Source of the DNA: Alistipes sp.
Lineage (GTDB): Bacteria > Bacteroidota > Bacteroidia > Bacteroidales > Rikenellaceae
Length of the DNA: 64,000 nt
NCBI GenBank assembly: GCA_021201825.1
Contig: JAJQED010000041.1
Coordinates: 124,001 to 188,000 of the forward strand
Reading direction: 5' to 3'
Shown: positions 54,219 to 63,967 of the stretch, piece by piece
Position numbering within the stretch: the stretch's first letter is position 1
Layout: every line of letters begins with the position of its first letter
Translations under genes and position numbers: made by a program
The notes under the pieces: generated by a model
Databases searched by the model: none
The model's input: the letters and a program-made list of their open reading frames with translations, nothing else
What the model was told of the DNA's origin: nothing

Positions 54219-54275
54219 GCTACCAATAAAAAAGGACCTTTATAGGTCCTTTTTTATTGGTAGCTTAATGTTTAT
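54208..54275. repeat. 32-bp perfect inverted repeat with 4-base loop (convergent terminator)
   Basis: Positions 54208-54239 pair without mismatch to 54244-54275 around a 4-base loop. The inner part (AAAAAAGGACC/GGTCCTTTTTT) is a bidirectional terminator. The left arm holds the symporter stop codon TAA at 54216-54218, and the right arm ends on the first base of the stop codon of the minus-strand gene at 54275. The arm length is much greater than in normal terminators of this window (7-17 bp). Confidence 0.9.
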
Positions 54276-55174
54276 TAGTCGGTAAGTAATAAATCTAATG
54301 CATAATAACAAAATAAACCTTCATTGGGTCCCCCTGGTGTAAATACTGCGGATAACCAACCATCAAACTGAATATCAGTGTCATTTGGTAGGATAACACC
54401 CGGAACAGGAAGTTCATATACGATATCGTTATCTTCCCAGCCGATTAAGAATTCACCATAATTGGGGCCATAGTCAATGGCGTCTACGTAACGATAATTC
54501 CATTCCGCAGTTCCCGCTACTTCATCTACTGTAATAGTCATATCGATAGTAATACCGAGCATAGGAATAGGAAGGTAAATTAATAATTCGTCTGCTTCCT
54601 CCCCTCCCATAACTGTTACATTTGTTACATCTCCTGGGTAAGCGGAGACTAACTTCCTTTCACCTACAAATCTTTCCAGGGGATGGTCATCATCTCTTAC
54701 CTGAATTTTAATACTGATCGCTTCTTTACTAATCTCCGAAACTCCGTTAGTAAACCCAGAAGTATTGGATTGGATAGTTAATGTAAATTCCCTCGTCCCG
54801 TCATAAATGTCATTATCGACCGGGTGGAACTTAAATGATCCTATCCCTACTCCTTTTTCAACAGTTACCGTATATGGTGCTGACAAAACGTTTCCATTCA
54901 TATCCCATATTTCATACTCTGCAGATTCAGGATATTCGGTTACAGGCGGGGTTACGGTGAAAGTAATAGTATTATCAGCTCCAAAAGAAGGGGCAGAACT
55001 AACTATGTCCACTACGATCGATTGTCCTTCGATTACTGTAAGTGTTGTTGCGGCACCGCTTTTAGTATCGAAGTAGACGAACGACTCCGAAAATGTCGCT
55101 ATCTTCTCTTCTTCGCAGGCCTGGAATATAAGAGCCGAGGCCACTAAGATCAATAAATATTTTATTTGTCTCAT
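54275..55174 (-). CDS. SusE/F-position surface lipoprotein of the GH78 locus
   Basis: A 299-residue lipoprotein with lipobox FQAC (Cys20) followed by EEEK. Residues about 45-155 resemble a Calx-beta-like strand-rich domain (VIEGQSIVVDIVSSAP, SFKFHPVDNDIYDGTREFTLTIQ; only partly diagnostic). The rest is a second beta-rich domain. It lies directly downstream of susD, in the place of the surface glycan-binding protein of Bacteroidota loci, and probably binds the same glycan. No known catalytic site. The gene is more AT-rich than the symporter beside it. Confidence 0.78.
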   Translation of the reverse strand: MRQIKYLLILVASALIFQACEEEKIATFSESFVYFDTKSGAATTLTVIEGQSIVVDIVSSAPSFGADNTITFTVTPPVTEYPESAEYEIWDMNGNVLSAPYTVTVEKGVGIGSFKFHPVDNDIYDGTREFTLTIQSNTSGFTNGVSEISKEAISIKIQVRDDDHPLERFVGERKLVSAYPGDVTNVTVMGGEEADELLIYLPIPMLGITIDMTITVDEVAGTAEWNYRYVDAIDYGPNYGEFLIGWEDNDIVYELPVPGVILPNDTDIQFDGWLSAVFTPGGPNEGLFCYYALDLLLTD

Positions 55175-55195
55175 AGTTAAAATTTTAACTTAAAA

Positions 55196-56686
55196 TTACT
55201 GATTGTAACCGGGGTTCTGCTGAATTTCCGGATTGCCGTCGATTTCCGCGGAAGGAATGGGCAAAACGCAATAATTAACATCCCAGTTGATAGTGGGAAC
55301 CCCGTCCAGATTCAGGTAATTCCGGCCTCCCTCACGGGTTACGGATTCACCGGTACGCATAATATCGTTAAAACGATGACCCTCATGCATAAGTTCCCTC
55401 CGGCGTTCGTTCCGGATATTTGCCTCGGTTGCAGTTATATTCTGATAACTGGATGCCAGGACAAACCGGTTTTCCCTCAGTTCGTTAAGGTACTGGTTGG
55501 CTTTTGCCTGGTTGCTGCCGGTCTTCAGTGCAGCCTCTGCAGCGATCAGGTAAACTTCCGAAAGTCTTACAACCGGAGTGTTATTTTCAAAAGGACTATT
55601 GCTGGTTCCGGGATATTTCATACACCAACCCGGTTGTCCGGTCTTGTCTTCACCGATAAGGTCTAAACGAACATCACCGGCTTCCGACTCCAAAAGCTCA
55701 AGCAGGGCAGTACTTACGATAATTTCACCGTAATTTGCAGGCTGTGATACAGAAGCCAAACATTCACGGCTGATATTATCCGTAGCGGTATTGATTATAG
55801 AGAATATTGATTCGGTTGTATAACCACCTGCCTGAGTCGTCCAGGAAGCAACATACTCTTCTGCTTCGATGAGGGTATAAGGGCCATTATTTATTACGTC
55901 TTCCGCATGTGTAAGAGCGTTGGCATAATCACCTTTATAAAGGTAAACCCTCGCAAGAAGCGATTTTGCAGCCCAGTAATTCATATAGCCGTAATTACTT
56001 CGGATATCGGTTGCAGTTTCGGGTTTGGTCGATTCCAGAAGATCTATGGCTTTTATAAGTTCGCTGATAATAAAATCATATGATTCTTCTACCGTTGAAC
56101 GCTGAGGTCTGTCGAAATAATCGGCAGCCTTGTCAACTATAACAGCTCCCCATTTGGTGTCCGTAGTCGGTTTCAGATATGGAACTGCAAAGTGTTTACA
56201 TACTTCATGGTGAAATAGAGCCCTCAATGCAATACACTGCCCCAAAATGTTTTCCCCGTCTTTATTGGCCGTTCCGTCTTCGTCCACGGTGGATAATATT
56301 CCTTCTTCGAATTTATCTATGATCTGGTTGGCCCGGTTTATACCGATATAAAGCCGGTACCATAGATTCGCGGCTTGCGTACTATTGGAAGAGGTCTTAT
56401 TGTTAAAAGTGTAAATCGGTTCTGTCCGGGAATCACCGCTGCTCGTAGGTTGCATATCCCCGGATCTCGCATCACCGAAAGTATATATACATTGCCCGTA
56501 AAAATACTGGTTTTGCATATTGTCATATACCCCGTAAAGAGCATTTAGCGCATCTTCCAGATTACCTATCGCTTCGCCAGCCGGGGCTTCGGAACTATAA
56601 TTCGTATCCAGCAGACTGGTGCAGGAAGTCCATATTACTGCCAGAGACAGTACGAAGACTCCTAACAATATTTTAATATTCTTCAT
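55196..56686 (-). CDS. susD: SusD/RagB family outer-membrane lipoprotein
   Basis: A 496-residue surface lipoprotein that captures glycan fragments for the SusC porin. The lipobox WTSC places Cys22 at the mature N-terminus. The N-terminal SusD-like region contains LEDALNALYGVYDNMQN and the TPR-rich part (WYRLYIGINRANQIIDKF). The C-terminal family motif VRLSEVYLIAAEAALK and RNERRRELMHEGHRFNDIMR are clear. The gene lies 22 bases after susC and the two make one transport unit. Confidence 0.95.
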   Translation of the reverse strand: MKNIKILLGVFVLSLAVIWTSCTSLLDTNYSSEAPAGEAIGNLEDALNALYGVYDNMQNQYFYGQCIYTFGDARSGDMQPTSSGDSRTEPIYTFNNKTSSNSTQAANLWYRLYIGINRANQIIDKFEEGILSTVDEDGTANKDGENILGQCIALRALFHHEVCKHFAVPYLKPTTDTKWGAVIVDKAADYFDRPQRSTVEESYDFIISELIKAIDLLESTKPETATDIRSNYGYMNYWAAKSLLARVYLYKGDYANALTHAEDVINNGPYTLIEAEEYVASWTTQAGGYTTESIFSIINTATDNISRECLASVSQPANYGEIIVSTALLELLESEAGDVRLDLIGEDKTGQPGWCMKYPGTSNSPFENNTPVVRLSEVYLIAAEAALKTGSNQAKANQYLNELRENRFVLASSYQNITATEANIRNERRRELMHEGHRFNDIMRTGESVTREGGRNYLNLDGVPTINWDVNYCVLPIPSAEIDGNPEIQQNPGYNQ

Positions 56687-56708
56687 AATTCTTTAAATTA
56701 ACAGGTGA

Positions 56709-59700
56709 CTAAAATCCTATTTCGATACCGAAAGTTATACTTTTCAGGGGCGGGATCTGGAAAGTAGCCTGACCGTCGATCCGAACTTCCGGATCGTAAT
56801 CTTTGTATTTCGCCCATGTCCAAAGGTTGGTTCCTGCCACATATACCCTTACGTTCTGCATACGGGCTTTTTGAGTGAGATGCTGAGGAATAGTATACCC
56901 GAAAGTAAGCTGTTTCAGACGGAGATGGTCCGTGCTGTGAACCCAGAAACTCGAACTGTAATTACCGTGTCCGCCACCCCACATCCTTTTAGGATTCTGA
57001 GCCTTGTCCCCCGGTTGCTGCCAACGGTCAAGTTCTTTCCTCGATATGGTCTGGTAATTATATAAACCATTAGTTTGGGATTGCCAACCAGCATCCCACG
57101 AATTTCCCCCATAGGAGAAAGTCATAAGTACGTCAAGGTCGAAACCTTTGTAAGCAAAAGAGTTTCTCCAACTACCGGTCAGTTTCGGGTCTACGGTCGC
57201 AACAATAATACGGGCAACGTCCGGATCAGAAGATAAATACCGTTCACCCAGATTGCCGTCGGCATCGGTCGTATAATCCCACCACATCATATTACCGGTT
57301 GCCGGGTCTATACCGGCAAAATGACGCGACCGAATCGAATAAAGCGGTTTTCCCTCGGTATATAAATAGATATCGTCAATTATACTTTCCCCTCCGTATA
57401 GTTCGGTAAGTTTATTTTTGTTGTGGGAAAGAATCACCTGGCTGTACCATTTGAATTCTTTGTTGAAAACATCAACACCGGTGGTAACTTCGACACCACG
57501 GTTAAGCATACTACCAGCATTGATAAGGCTGGAGCTAAATCCGGTGGTCAAAGAAAGGTTTACCGGGAAGATCAGGTCGGTCGTTTTCCTGTTATAGAAG
57601 TCCACTTCAATATCCCAGCGGTCGAATAAGCGGGCTTCAACACCGACATCGAAAGTCGTATTATGTTCCCAACTCAGATCGGGGTTGTCTGCCCGAGTAG
57701 GATATGATGCATTCGCTCCGTTATAAACTCCGCTATAAGAGTATGAATTTTTAGCTCCATACCAGTTTGACGGTAAAGTCCCCGTCGTTCCGTAAGAAGT
57801 ACGAATCCTGAGACTATTGACCCAGTCGACATTAAAGAAATCTTCCTGGGATATACGCCATGATGCGGAAGCGGACCAGAAATTCGCCCATTTTACATTG
57901 TCCCCGAGGCGGCTGCTACCGTCCCGACGGTAAGTCACCGTACCGTAATATTTATTCTGGTAGTTATAAGTAATATTTCCGAAATAGGAGATCAGGTGGT
58001 CATTCATTATATCACCGTAAACCCCGTAAGGTTCCGCCGCATTAGAAAGATCCCAAACCCTGTAAGAAGCGATCCCTTGACCGGCAGCCCCGGTAAACCT
58101 AACATCGGTCCTGTCGACGTCCCATCCGATCAAAGCCTGTAGGTTATGATCGTTATTGATAGTCGTGGTGTAATTAAGGACCAGTGAGTTATAAAGTTTT
58201 TTATCCTTGGTAAGATATTTACCGGTTAACCCGTCATATGATAGACCGTTTTTGGAATCGGGAGGCCTATGGAATTCGCCTGTATAATCCTGCATATCGA
58301 AAGAAAGGGTTTCTTTTAACACGAGGCCCGGGATAAATTCGTATCCTACCGACATACTGTTTTTGAACCTGTATACGGTATTCCTGTCCCATTCATAACC
58401 GAGTTCGGAAGCGAGGTTGTAATAAGCTCCGGAAAATCCGTCGGTGGTGTTGTAAGTACCGTCTTCGTTGTAAATGGGTATACTTGGCAAAAGATATGTC
58501 CTTGAAGCGAAATAAGGGTTGGCATACGCTACCGAATTACCGTCTTGACCTGAGACAATATATTGAACCATTTTGGAAACATACGATTCGTAGTTTATGG
58601 TCCAGTTGCCTGATTTATGAGTCAAACTACCCTTAGCGGTATATACTTCGTTGTCCGATCCTTTATAAACACCCTGGTCTTTTGTATAACCGAAAGAGGT
58701 ATAGAAAGAAGTTTTTTCGTTACCTCCGGAAATAGACAGGTCGTATATCTGGTTGGAACCCGTACGGGTAAGGGCTTTATGCCAATCGGAATCGACACCG
58801 TTGTCAGGATAATACTCATCTACTTCAGCCAGAGCCCAGGCCCATGCGTCGGCAGAGCTAATGCCATTAAAATTGTATAAAGCCTGGTTATATGCACCTT
58901 CGAGGGAAAGCTCCCGGCTTTCCTCGGCACCAAGCATCGGGCGGTTGTTCATCGCCCAACGGTTGAAACCCCAGCTCGATTTAAGGTTAACCCGCAGGTC
59001 GCCCGAGCGGCCTTTTTTAGTGGTGATCATGATAACCCCGTTTGCACCCCTCGAACCGTAGATCGTGGTTGCAGCGGCATCTTTGAGGATCGTGATATTC
59101 TCGATATCTGAAGGGTTGATCATATTCATCACACCCAGGGTCGGAGAATAACCGGCAAGCGTTACACTTTCATTGTTATTGGTGTTTACCGGAACCCCGT
59201 CGACCACGTACAGCGGCTGGTTCGAGGCATTCACAGAACCGATACCACGGATACGAACTTCGACTTTACCCCCGGGCTGTCCGTCGGGAACCCCGATCTG
59301 GATACCTGCTGCCGCACCCTGGAGAGCCTGCTCGAAAGAGGTCACGGGAAGGTCTTTCAGGGTGGGAAGCGACGACACGGAAGAAGCAGAACCGGTAAAG
59401 GTAGCTTTCGTCGAAGTACCGTAACCGATTATGATAACGTCGTCTATTTCCCTTGCCGAAGAATGCAGGACCACATTGATGGTCGTACGGCCTCCGATCT
59501 GGATTTCCTGGGTTTCAGTCCCGAGGAAAGAGAACTGGAGAGTTCCGTCTGCGGGTGCAGTAATAGTGTATACACCGCCGGCTGTCGTGCTAGTACCTGT
59601 TGAAGTTCCAAGCACTACCACGGTTGCCCCAACAATAGGAGAACCGTCGTCGCCGGTAACCGTACCTGTGATTTGCTGCCTCTGTGCGGAAAGACTCAAA

Positions 59701-59741
59701 GCACAGAAAACGGCAAATAATGATAGTACCAATTTTCTCAT
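56709..59741 (-). CDS. susC: SusC/RagA family TonB-dependent outer-membrane transporter
   Basis: A 1010-residue outer-membrane porin that imports oligosaccharides with energy from TonB. After the signal peptide, residues about 22-100 form the carboxypeptidase D regulatory-like domain (QITGTVTGDDGSPIVGATV). The plug domain carries DVIIIGYGTSTKATFTGSASS and the SusC-specific GSRGANGVIMITTKKG. The rest is a beta-barrel ending in ITFGIEIGF. The terminal Phe is typical. It heads the susC-susD-lipoprotein operon, which diverges from the GH78 gene. No ECF sigma-factor or hybrid two-component regulator lies nearby. Confidence 0.96.
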   Translation of the reverse strand: MRKLVLSLFAVFCALSLSAQRQQITGTVTGDDGSPIVGATVVVLGTSTGTSTTAGGVYTITAPADGTLQFSFLGTETQEIQIGGRTTINVVLHSSAREIDDVIIIGYGTSTKATFTGSASSVSSLPTLKDLPVTSFEQALQGAAAGIQIGVPDGQPGGKVEVRIRGIGSVNASNQPLYVVDGVPVNTNNNESVTLAGYSPTLGVMNMINPSDIENITILKDAAATTIYGSRGANGVIMITTKKGRSGDLRVNLKSSWGFNRWAMNNRPMLGAEESRELSLEGAYNQALYNFNGISSADAWAWALAEVDEYYPDNGVDSDWHKALTRTGSNQIYDLSISGGNEKTSFYTSFGYTKDQGVYKGSDNEVYTAKGSLTHKSGNWTINYESYVSKMVQYIVSGQDGNSVAYANPYFASRTYLLPSIPIYNEDGTYNTTDGFSGAYYNLASELGYEWDRNTVYRFKNSMSVGYEFIPGLVLKETLSFDMQDYTGEFHRPPDSKNGLSYDGLTGKYLTKDKKLYNSLVLNYTTTINNDHNLQALIGWDVDRTDVRFTGAAGQGIASYRVWDLSNAAEPYGVYGDIMNDHLISYFGNITYNYQNKYYGTVTYRRDGSSRLGDNVKWANFWSASASWRISQEDFFNVDWVNSLRIRTSYGTTGTLPSNWYGAKNSYSYSGVYNGANASYPTRADNPDLSWEHNTTFDVGVEARLFDRWDIEVDFYNRKTTDLIFPVNLSLTTGFSSSLINAGSMLNRGVEVTTGVDVFNKEFKWYSQVILSHNKNKLTELYGGESIIDDIYLYTEGKPLYSIRSRHFAGIDPATGNMMWWDYTTDADGNLGERYLSSDPDVARIIVATVDPKLTGSWRNSFAYKGFDLDVLMTFSYGGNSWDAGWQSQTNGLYNYQTISRKELDRWQQPGDKAQNPKRMWGGGHGNYSSSFWVHSTDHLRLKQLTFGYTIPQHLTQKARMQNVRVYVAGTNLWTWAKYKDYDPEVRIDGQATFQIPPLKSITFGIEIGF

Positions 59742-60334
59742 ACGTAATAAATTTTAATTAAAATTGAGGTGTTTATTTTGTCTTGCCTAAATTAATATCA
59801 AGGTAACAAAAAAATGTAAAAACATAAAACAAAACCGGTTTTAGGCTAGGCGAGTCAGGTGGGATGCGGTTTTAATTATGCAAAGTTATTATAATTTAAA
59901 TTTTTAGCAACAATAAAATCAAAATTTTATAACATCGGATTTCATTTTAATTTTATATTGCACCAAAAAGTTATACTCTGTTTGTCAGAATATTCGTTTA
60001 GGATTCATATTGTAAGAAAGTTCTTTCTGTATACATTATTAGTTATGCAACTTTCCGTGTATTTCCTTCAATGTAACGGTTGATCCATAAATTTTTTTGT
60101 TTCGTATTACATGGTTTCTTCGCTTCCTGTCCGCATAAAATAAGTTTACCAAAAAAGTTTTTTTAACAGTACCTATAATTATAGGACTCAACCTTTTATT
60201 GACGAATTATATTTACTCTAAATTAACCTTATTTTATATTAGGGAAATAAGTAAATGTTATTTCTTTTATTTGTTAATCCGGTCCATCGATCCGGAAATT
60301 ATAATCAAAACCACTAACGCCAATTCCATACTGT
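59742..60334. other. AT-rich divergent intergenic region of the GH78 locus
   Basis: These 593 bases between susC and the GH78 gene contain no credible gene. A minus-strand -7 element (TAACTTTG at 59881-59888) is listed separately. The remainder is AT-rich, with several poly-T and poly-A runs. I see no plus-strand promoter with confidence and no clear operator. Confidence 0.5.
59881..59888 (-). promoter_or_regulatory. -7 element TAACTTTG for susC
   Basis: The minus strand reads TAACTTTG. GTTG about 19 bases further upstream is a partial -33 element. The leader would be about 130 bases, long enough for control by a leader RNA or antisense RNA as known for other Bacteroides loci. Confidence 0.5.
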
Positions 60335-62986
60335 ATGAAAACCCGAACTTTTTGGACTATTCTTTTTTTAATGTTTCCGCTCTTTCTTTTCGGACGGAAT
60401 TCTACTCCGCAGTTATATGACCTGCGGTGTGAGAACCTGGTCGAACCATTGGCTATCGATAACGTACAGCCGAGGTTCAGTTGGAAGATAACCAGCGGTG
60501 TGAACGGGTTTCGGCAGTCGGCTTACCAGCTGGTAGTTCTTTGCAAAAACAGCGATGGGATAGAGGAAACTGTTTGGGACAGCGGCAAGGTAAAATCCGA
60601 TAAGTCTGTACTCGTCCGGTATGACGGGCAGCCGCTTGATCAGTCGTCGATCTATTATTGGAAAGTGCGGATTTGGGACGGTAAAGGAAAAGTATCCCAA
60701 TGGAGCGAAGAGAATATTTTCGGGATCGGATTACTCGAGTGGGAGGACTGGAAAGGGGAATATATCGGTCTGCCCGACCCACAGGACCAGCGCATTAGTC
60801 CGATGTTCAAACAAACTTTCGATTATGCGAATGACGGTGGGAAGTTATTAATGCATGTCAATACCCTTGGTTACCATGAAGTCTATATTAACGGTGAGCG
60901 CGTAAGTGAGCAGGTGCTTGCCCCGGCCGTTTCGCAGTTAAACAAAAGGTCCCTTGCCGTAACTTACGATATAACCCGGCTGCTGGCAGAGGGCACTAAT
61001 ACAGTGGTTTTATGGCTCGGGCAGGGGTGGTATAAGCAGAACCTGTATTCGACCGCCGTTCATAGCGGTCCGCTGGTACGGGCTCAGATCGAAAAGGTGG
61101 ACGGCAATAACAGTGAAACGATCCTGGTTACCGACGGATCCTGGCAGGCGACCCGAAGCGGATATTCGTCCCTCGGCTCCTGGCATCCGCATCAGTTCGG
61201 GGGAGAGAAGATCGATGCCAATGCCGTGTTCAAGAGTATGTCGGCAGAGGATCTCGATAAAGATATATGGCAAAAAGCACGGGTATTTAGTGTGCCCGAG
61301 CATATCGTATCTCCTCAAATGTGTGAGCCCAACATTATCCGGGATGTTATCCCGGCACGGGAGGTTTTCAGGGATCGGGACGGCAACTGGATTGTCGATA
61401 TGGGAACAACCCTGACAGGGTGGGCCGCAATAAGTGTCCCGGACCAGGAAAAAGGACGGGAGTTGCTTTTCGAATATGCGGACCATTACGACGGTAGCGA
61501 GTTCTCTACCGAGTTGGGGCATTACGATATTTATATTACTTCCGGGACTGCAGATGTTTTTTGTAATAAATTCAACTACCATAGTTTCCGGTATATCCGA
61601 ATCAGGAACATGGCTGGCGAAGTAAGTCCGGAGGATATTACCGGCTATGCCATTTGGCCGTCATTTACACAAACGGGAAGTTTCGAATGTTCCGATACGG
61701 ATATGAATGCCATTCACGACCTTATCCGGCACACATTTACAAATCTTTCGCTCGGCGGTTATATCGTGGATTGTCACCATATCGAACGGCTCGGTTACGG
61801 TGGTGACGGACATGCCTCGGCCAATGCGGTACAGACAATGTTCGGGGTTTCGGGGTTGTTCAATAACTGGCTTCAGGCATGGGGCGATTGTATCAGGCCG
61901 GATGGTGGTCTGCCGCATTCGGCGCCCAATCCGTTAAAGGCGGGGGGAGGGCCCTACTGGTGTGCTTTTATTGTGGGTGGCCCGTGGAGCGTTTATACGA
62001 ATTACGGCGATAGGGATATACTCGAGAAGTATTACCCCTATATGCAGTCATGGCTTGGTTTTGCGGAGAGCCACATGACGGACGGTTTATTGCAACGGTG
62101 GCCCGACACCAGTTACCGTGACTGGTTCCTGGGAGACTGGGCTTGCCCCGACGGGGTAAATGCCGGTGACGGGACTTCGGTAGCCGTGGTTACGAATTGC
62201 GTTCTAAGCGAATGTTATTCGGTGATGGGTCAAATTGCTTCTATTTTGAATATACCCGCTGATTCCCGGGATTACACTGAAAAGAAAAAAAATCTCGATA
62301 ATGCTATATTTGCAAATTTCTATGATCCGGAAAACAACCGGCTCGGAACGGGTACTCAAATAGATATGGTATATCCACTGTTGGTAGGGGCAGTGCCGGA
62401 CGAGCTGGTGCCGGAAATCGTCGCACGGTTAAAGGAAGACACCCGTGCGAAATTAAACGACCATTTGGGTGTAGGTCTTGTCGGGGTCACAAAATTGACC
62501 GAGTGGGCTATCGAAGCCAGGGAGGCCGATTTTATGTACAGGTTGCTTAAACAGCGGGATTACCCGGGCTATTTATATATGATAGACAACGGCGCAACCT
62601 CGACATGGGAATATTGGAACGGTATCCGTAGCCGCATCCATAATTGCTATAACGGTATAGGGACGTGGTTTTACCGGTCAGTAGGAGGTATCCGGCCCGA
62701 CCCGGCCGACCCTGGTTACAGCCATGTATTTATCGACCCCGTTATCCCGGACGGGATAGAATGGGCCAGGACACAAATCGATACCCCTTACGGAGACCTG
62801 TCGGTTCACTGGCAGTTAATGGACGGTCATGTGGAAATGGAAGTTATTATACCGGTTGGCTCCCGGGCAACGGTTATAGTGCCGGGACAAGTCGCGGGCG
62901 TGAAGCAAAACGGCAAAAAAATCAAAACAGGGAAAGGTACGCTACAACTCGAGTCAGGAACATATACGGTGGCATACAAACAATAA
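60335..62986 (+). CDS. GH78 family alpha-L-rhamnosidase, exported
   Basis: An 883-residue glycoside hydrolase that removes terminal alpha-L-rhamnose from glycans such as rhamnogalacturonan or glycosides. A signal peptide (residues 1-20, ending near FLFG) precedes N-terminal beta-domains, with the GH78-type VEPLAIDNVQPRFSWKI segment and YINGERVS. The catalytic (alpha/alpha)6 domain contains VDCHHIERLGYGGDGH with Glu484, where most members have CPQRDERLGW, and the second acidic residue Glu759 in STWEYWNG. The family assignment is clear. The exact linkage is not. The gene diverges from the SusCD unit and completes a small polysaccharide utilisation locus. Confidence 0.92.
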   Translation: MKTRTFWTILFLMFPLFLFGRNSTPQLYDLRCENLVEPLAIDNVQPRFSWKITSGVNGFRQSAYQLVVLCKNSDGIEETVWDSGKVKSDKSVLVRYDGQPLDQSSIYYWKVRIWDGKGKVSQWSEENIFGIGLLEWEDWKGEYIGLPDPQDQRISPMFKQTFDYANDGGKLLMHVNTLGYHEVYINGERVSEQVLAPAVSQLNKRSLAVTYDITRLLAEGTNTVVLWLGQGWYKQNLYSTAVHSGPLVRAQIEKVDGNNSETILVTDGSWQATRSGYSSLGSWHPHQFGGEKIDANAVFKSMSAEDLDKDIWQKARVFSVPEHIVSPQMCEPNIIRDVIPAREVFRDRDGNWIVDMGTTLTGWAAISVPDQEKGRELLFEYADHYDGSEFSTELGHYDIYITSGTADVFCNKFNYHSFRYIRIRNMAGEVSPEDITGYAIWPSFTQTGSFECSDTDMNAIHDLIRHTFTNLSLGGYIVDCHHIERLGYGGDGHASANAVQTMFGVSGLFNNWLQAWGDCIRPDGGLPHSAPNPLKAGGGPYWCAFIVGGPWSVYTNYGDRDILEKYYPYMQSWLGFAESHMTDGLLQRWPDTSYRDWFLGDWACPDGVNAGDGTSVAVVTNCVLSECYSVMGQIASILNIPADSRDYTEKKKNLDNAIFANFYDPENNRLGTGTQIDMVYPLLVGAVPDELVPEIVARLKEDTRAKLNDHLGVGLVGVTKLTEWAIEAREADFMYRLLKQRDYPGYLYMIDNGATSTWEYWNGIRSRIHNCYNGIGTWFYRSVGGIRPDPADPGYSHVFIDPVIPDGIEWARTQIDTPYGDLSVHWQLMDGHVEMEVIIPVGSRATVIVPGQVAGVKQNGKKIKTGKGTLQLESGTYTVAYKQ

Positions 62987-63157
62987 AATCCATTATTCCT
63001 CGAAAGGAGTATGGACTTGGAGATAACCGATCCGTCGATCCCGAACAGGCGAAAAGAGTGAGGACCGGAAACGAAGCAGGGCTTTCAAACAAGTCCCGGT
63101 ATGGGCTTATGCTGTAATTTCGACCGTCAGGGTATGGTTATGCCTTTACCGGATTAT

Positions 63158-63808
63158 TTAGATTCGGATATTTAAAAGTCCGGTCAAATCGTTGCCGATC
63201 CCCTTATGCGGAAAGACTTCTAACTCTTCCCGGATAGTCGTACCGTGGAGCACCCCGTAAAAATCCACCCCGGCCACTTCTGCCAACCGGGCATCTATGA
63301 TACTGTCGCCGATATAAAGTGTATCTTCACGGTTACCGTTCAAATATGCGAGTGCTTTTTTCAATCCCTCCGGAGAGGGTTTTGCCTCCCGGACGTCTTC
63401 GCACCCGATAACGATATCGAAAACCCCCGGAGGGAAATCACGTTCGAGTAGTTCTGTTATCGTATATCGGTGTTTGGTCGAGATAATCCCTAACCTGGCC
63501 CCACGGTTTTTCAGTTCGGATAAAACAATGCCTGTTTCGGGAAACAGGCGTGTATTCGGTGTCATGTAAAGATTCGCCTGACCGATATATTGGTCTTTCA
63601 ATCGTCTTAGTTCCCCGCTGTCCGTAACGCCGGTCAATGCAGAAAAAGAATCTTCGAGGGTTTTACCGATTGTATGTTTTATAGCCCCGTCGGTAATGTG
63701 CGTAAAGCCGTTGTCATTCAAAACTAATTGAAAACACTTCACGATCCCGGCAGAGGAATCGGCTAATGTATAGTCGAAATCGAACAGGTAAATTTTATAA
63801 TCGCTCAT
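63158..63808 (-). CDS. HAD-superfamily phosphatase (phosphoglycolate phosphatase-like)
   Basis: A 216-residue cytosolic HAD hydrolase. Motif I is LFDFDYTLADSS near residue 8, with the nucleophile and acid aspartates. Motif II is the threonine or serine in GIISTKHR, motif III the lysine in REAKPSPEGLKKAL, and motif IV the acidic YIGDSIIDARLAEVAG. The helical cap after motif I places it with phosphoglycolate phosphatases and beta-phosphoglucomutases. The substrate is not fixed. It lies downstream of the tRNA-terminator hairpin on the minus strand. Confidence 0.88.
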   Translation of the reverse strand: MSDYKIYLFDFDYTLADSSAGIVKCFQLVLNDNGFTHITDGAIKHTIGKTLEDSFSALTGVTDSGELRRLKDQYIGQANLYMTPNTRLFPETGIVLSELKNRGARLGIISTKHRYTITELLERDFPPGVFDIVIGCEDVREAKPSPEGLKKALAYLNGNREDTLYIGDSIIDARLAEVAGVDFYGVLHGTTIREELEVFPHKGIGNDLTGLLNIRI

Positions 63809-63854
63809 ATTTATTTATCTTAGGAAATAGTGAAAATTCACCGAAAACTAATGA

Positions 63855-63885
63855 AAAAGCAGCTACGGTAATCGTAACTGCTTTT
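63855..63885 (-). terminator. Rho-independent terminator of the CAT tRNA
   Basis: A stem of 12 pairs (63855-63867 with 63873-63885, one mismatch) with a 5-base loop. Read on the minus strand, a T run follows directly, eight bases after the tRNA 3' end. Confidence 0.8.
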
Positions 63886-63892
63886 GTTTTAG

Positions 63893-63967
63893 TGGGCCCA
63901 CCAGGGCTTGAACCTGGGACCCCCTGATTATGAGTCAGGTGCTACTAACCAACTGAGCTATGGGCCC
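63893..63967 (-). tRNA. tRNA with anticodon CAT (elongator Met or Ile2)
   Basis: On the minus strand the acceptor GGGCCCA pairs with TGGGCCC, the anticodon stem CCTGA/TCAGG encloses CTCATAA with anticodon CAT at 34-36, and the T arm is CCAGG-TTCAAGC-CCTGG. It lacks the GGG/CCC anticodon-stem pairs and the C1-A72 mismatch of initiator tRNA. Lysidine-modified Ile2 and elongator Met cannot be told apart here. CCA is not encoded. Confidence 0.93.

Noticed and set aside
60199-60420. A 73-codon open frame in the susC-GH78 gap
   Set aside because: It overlaps the GH78 start, is AT-driven and has no recognisable features beyond chance hydrophobic residues.
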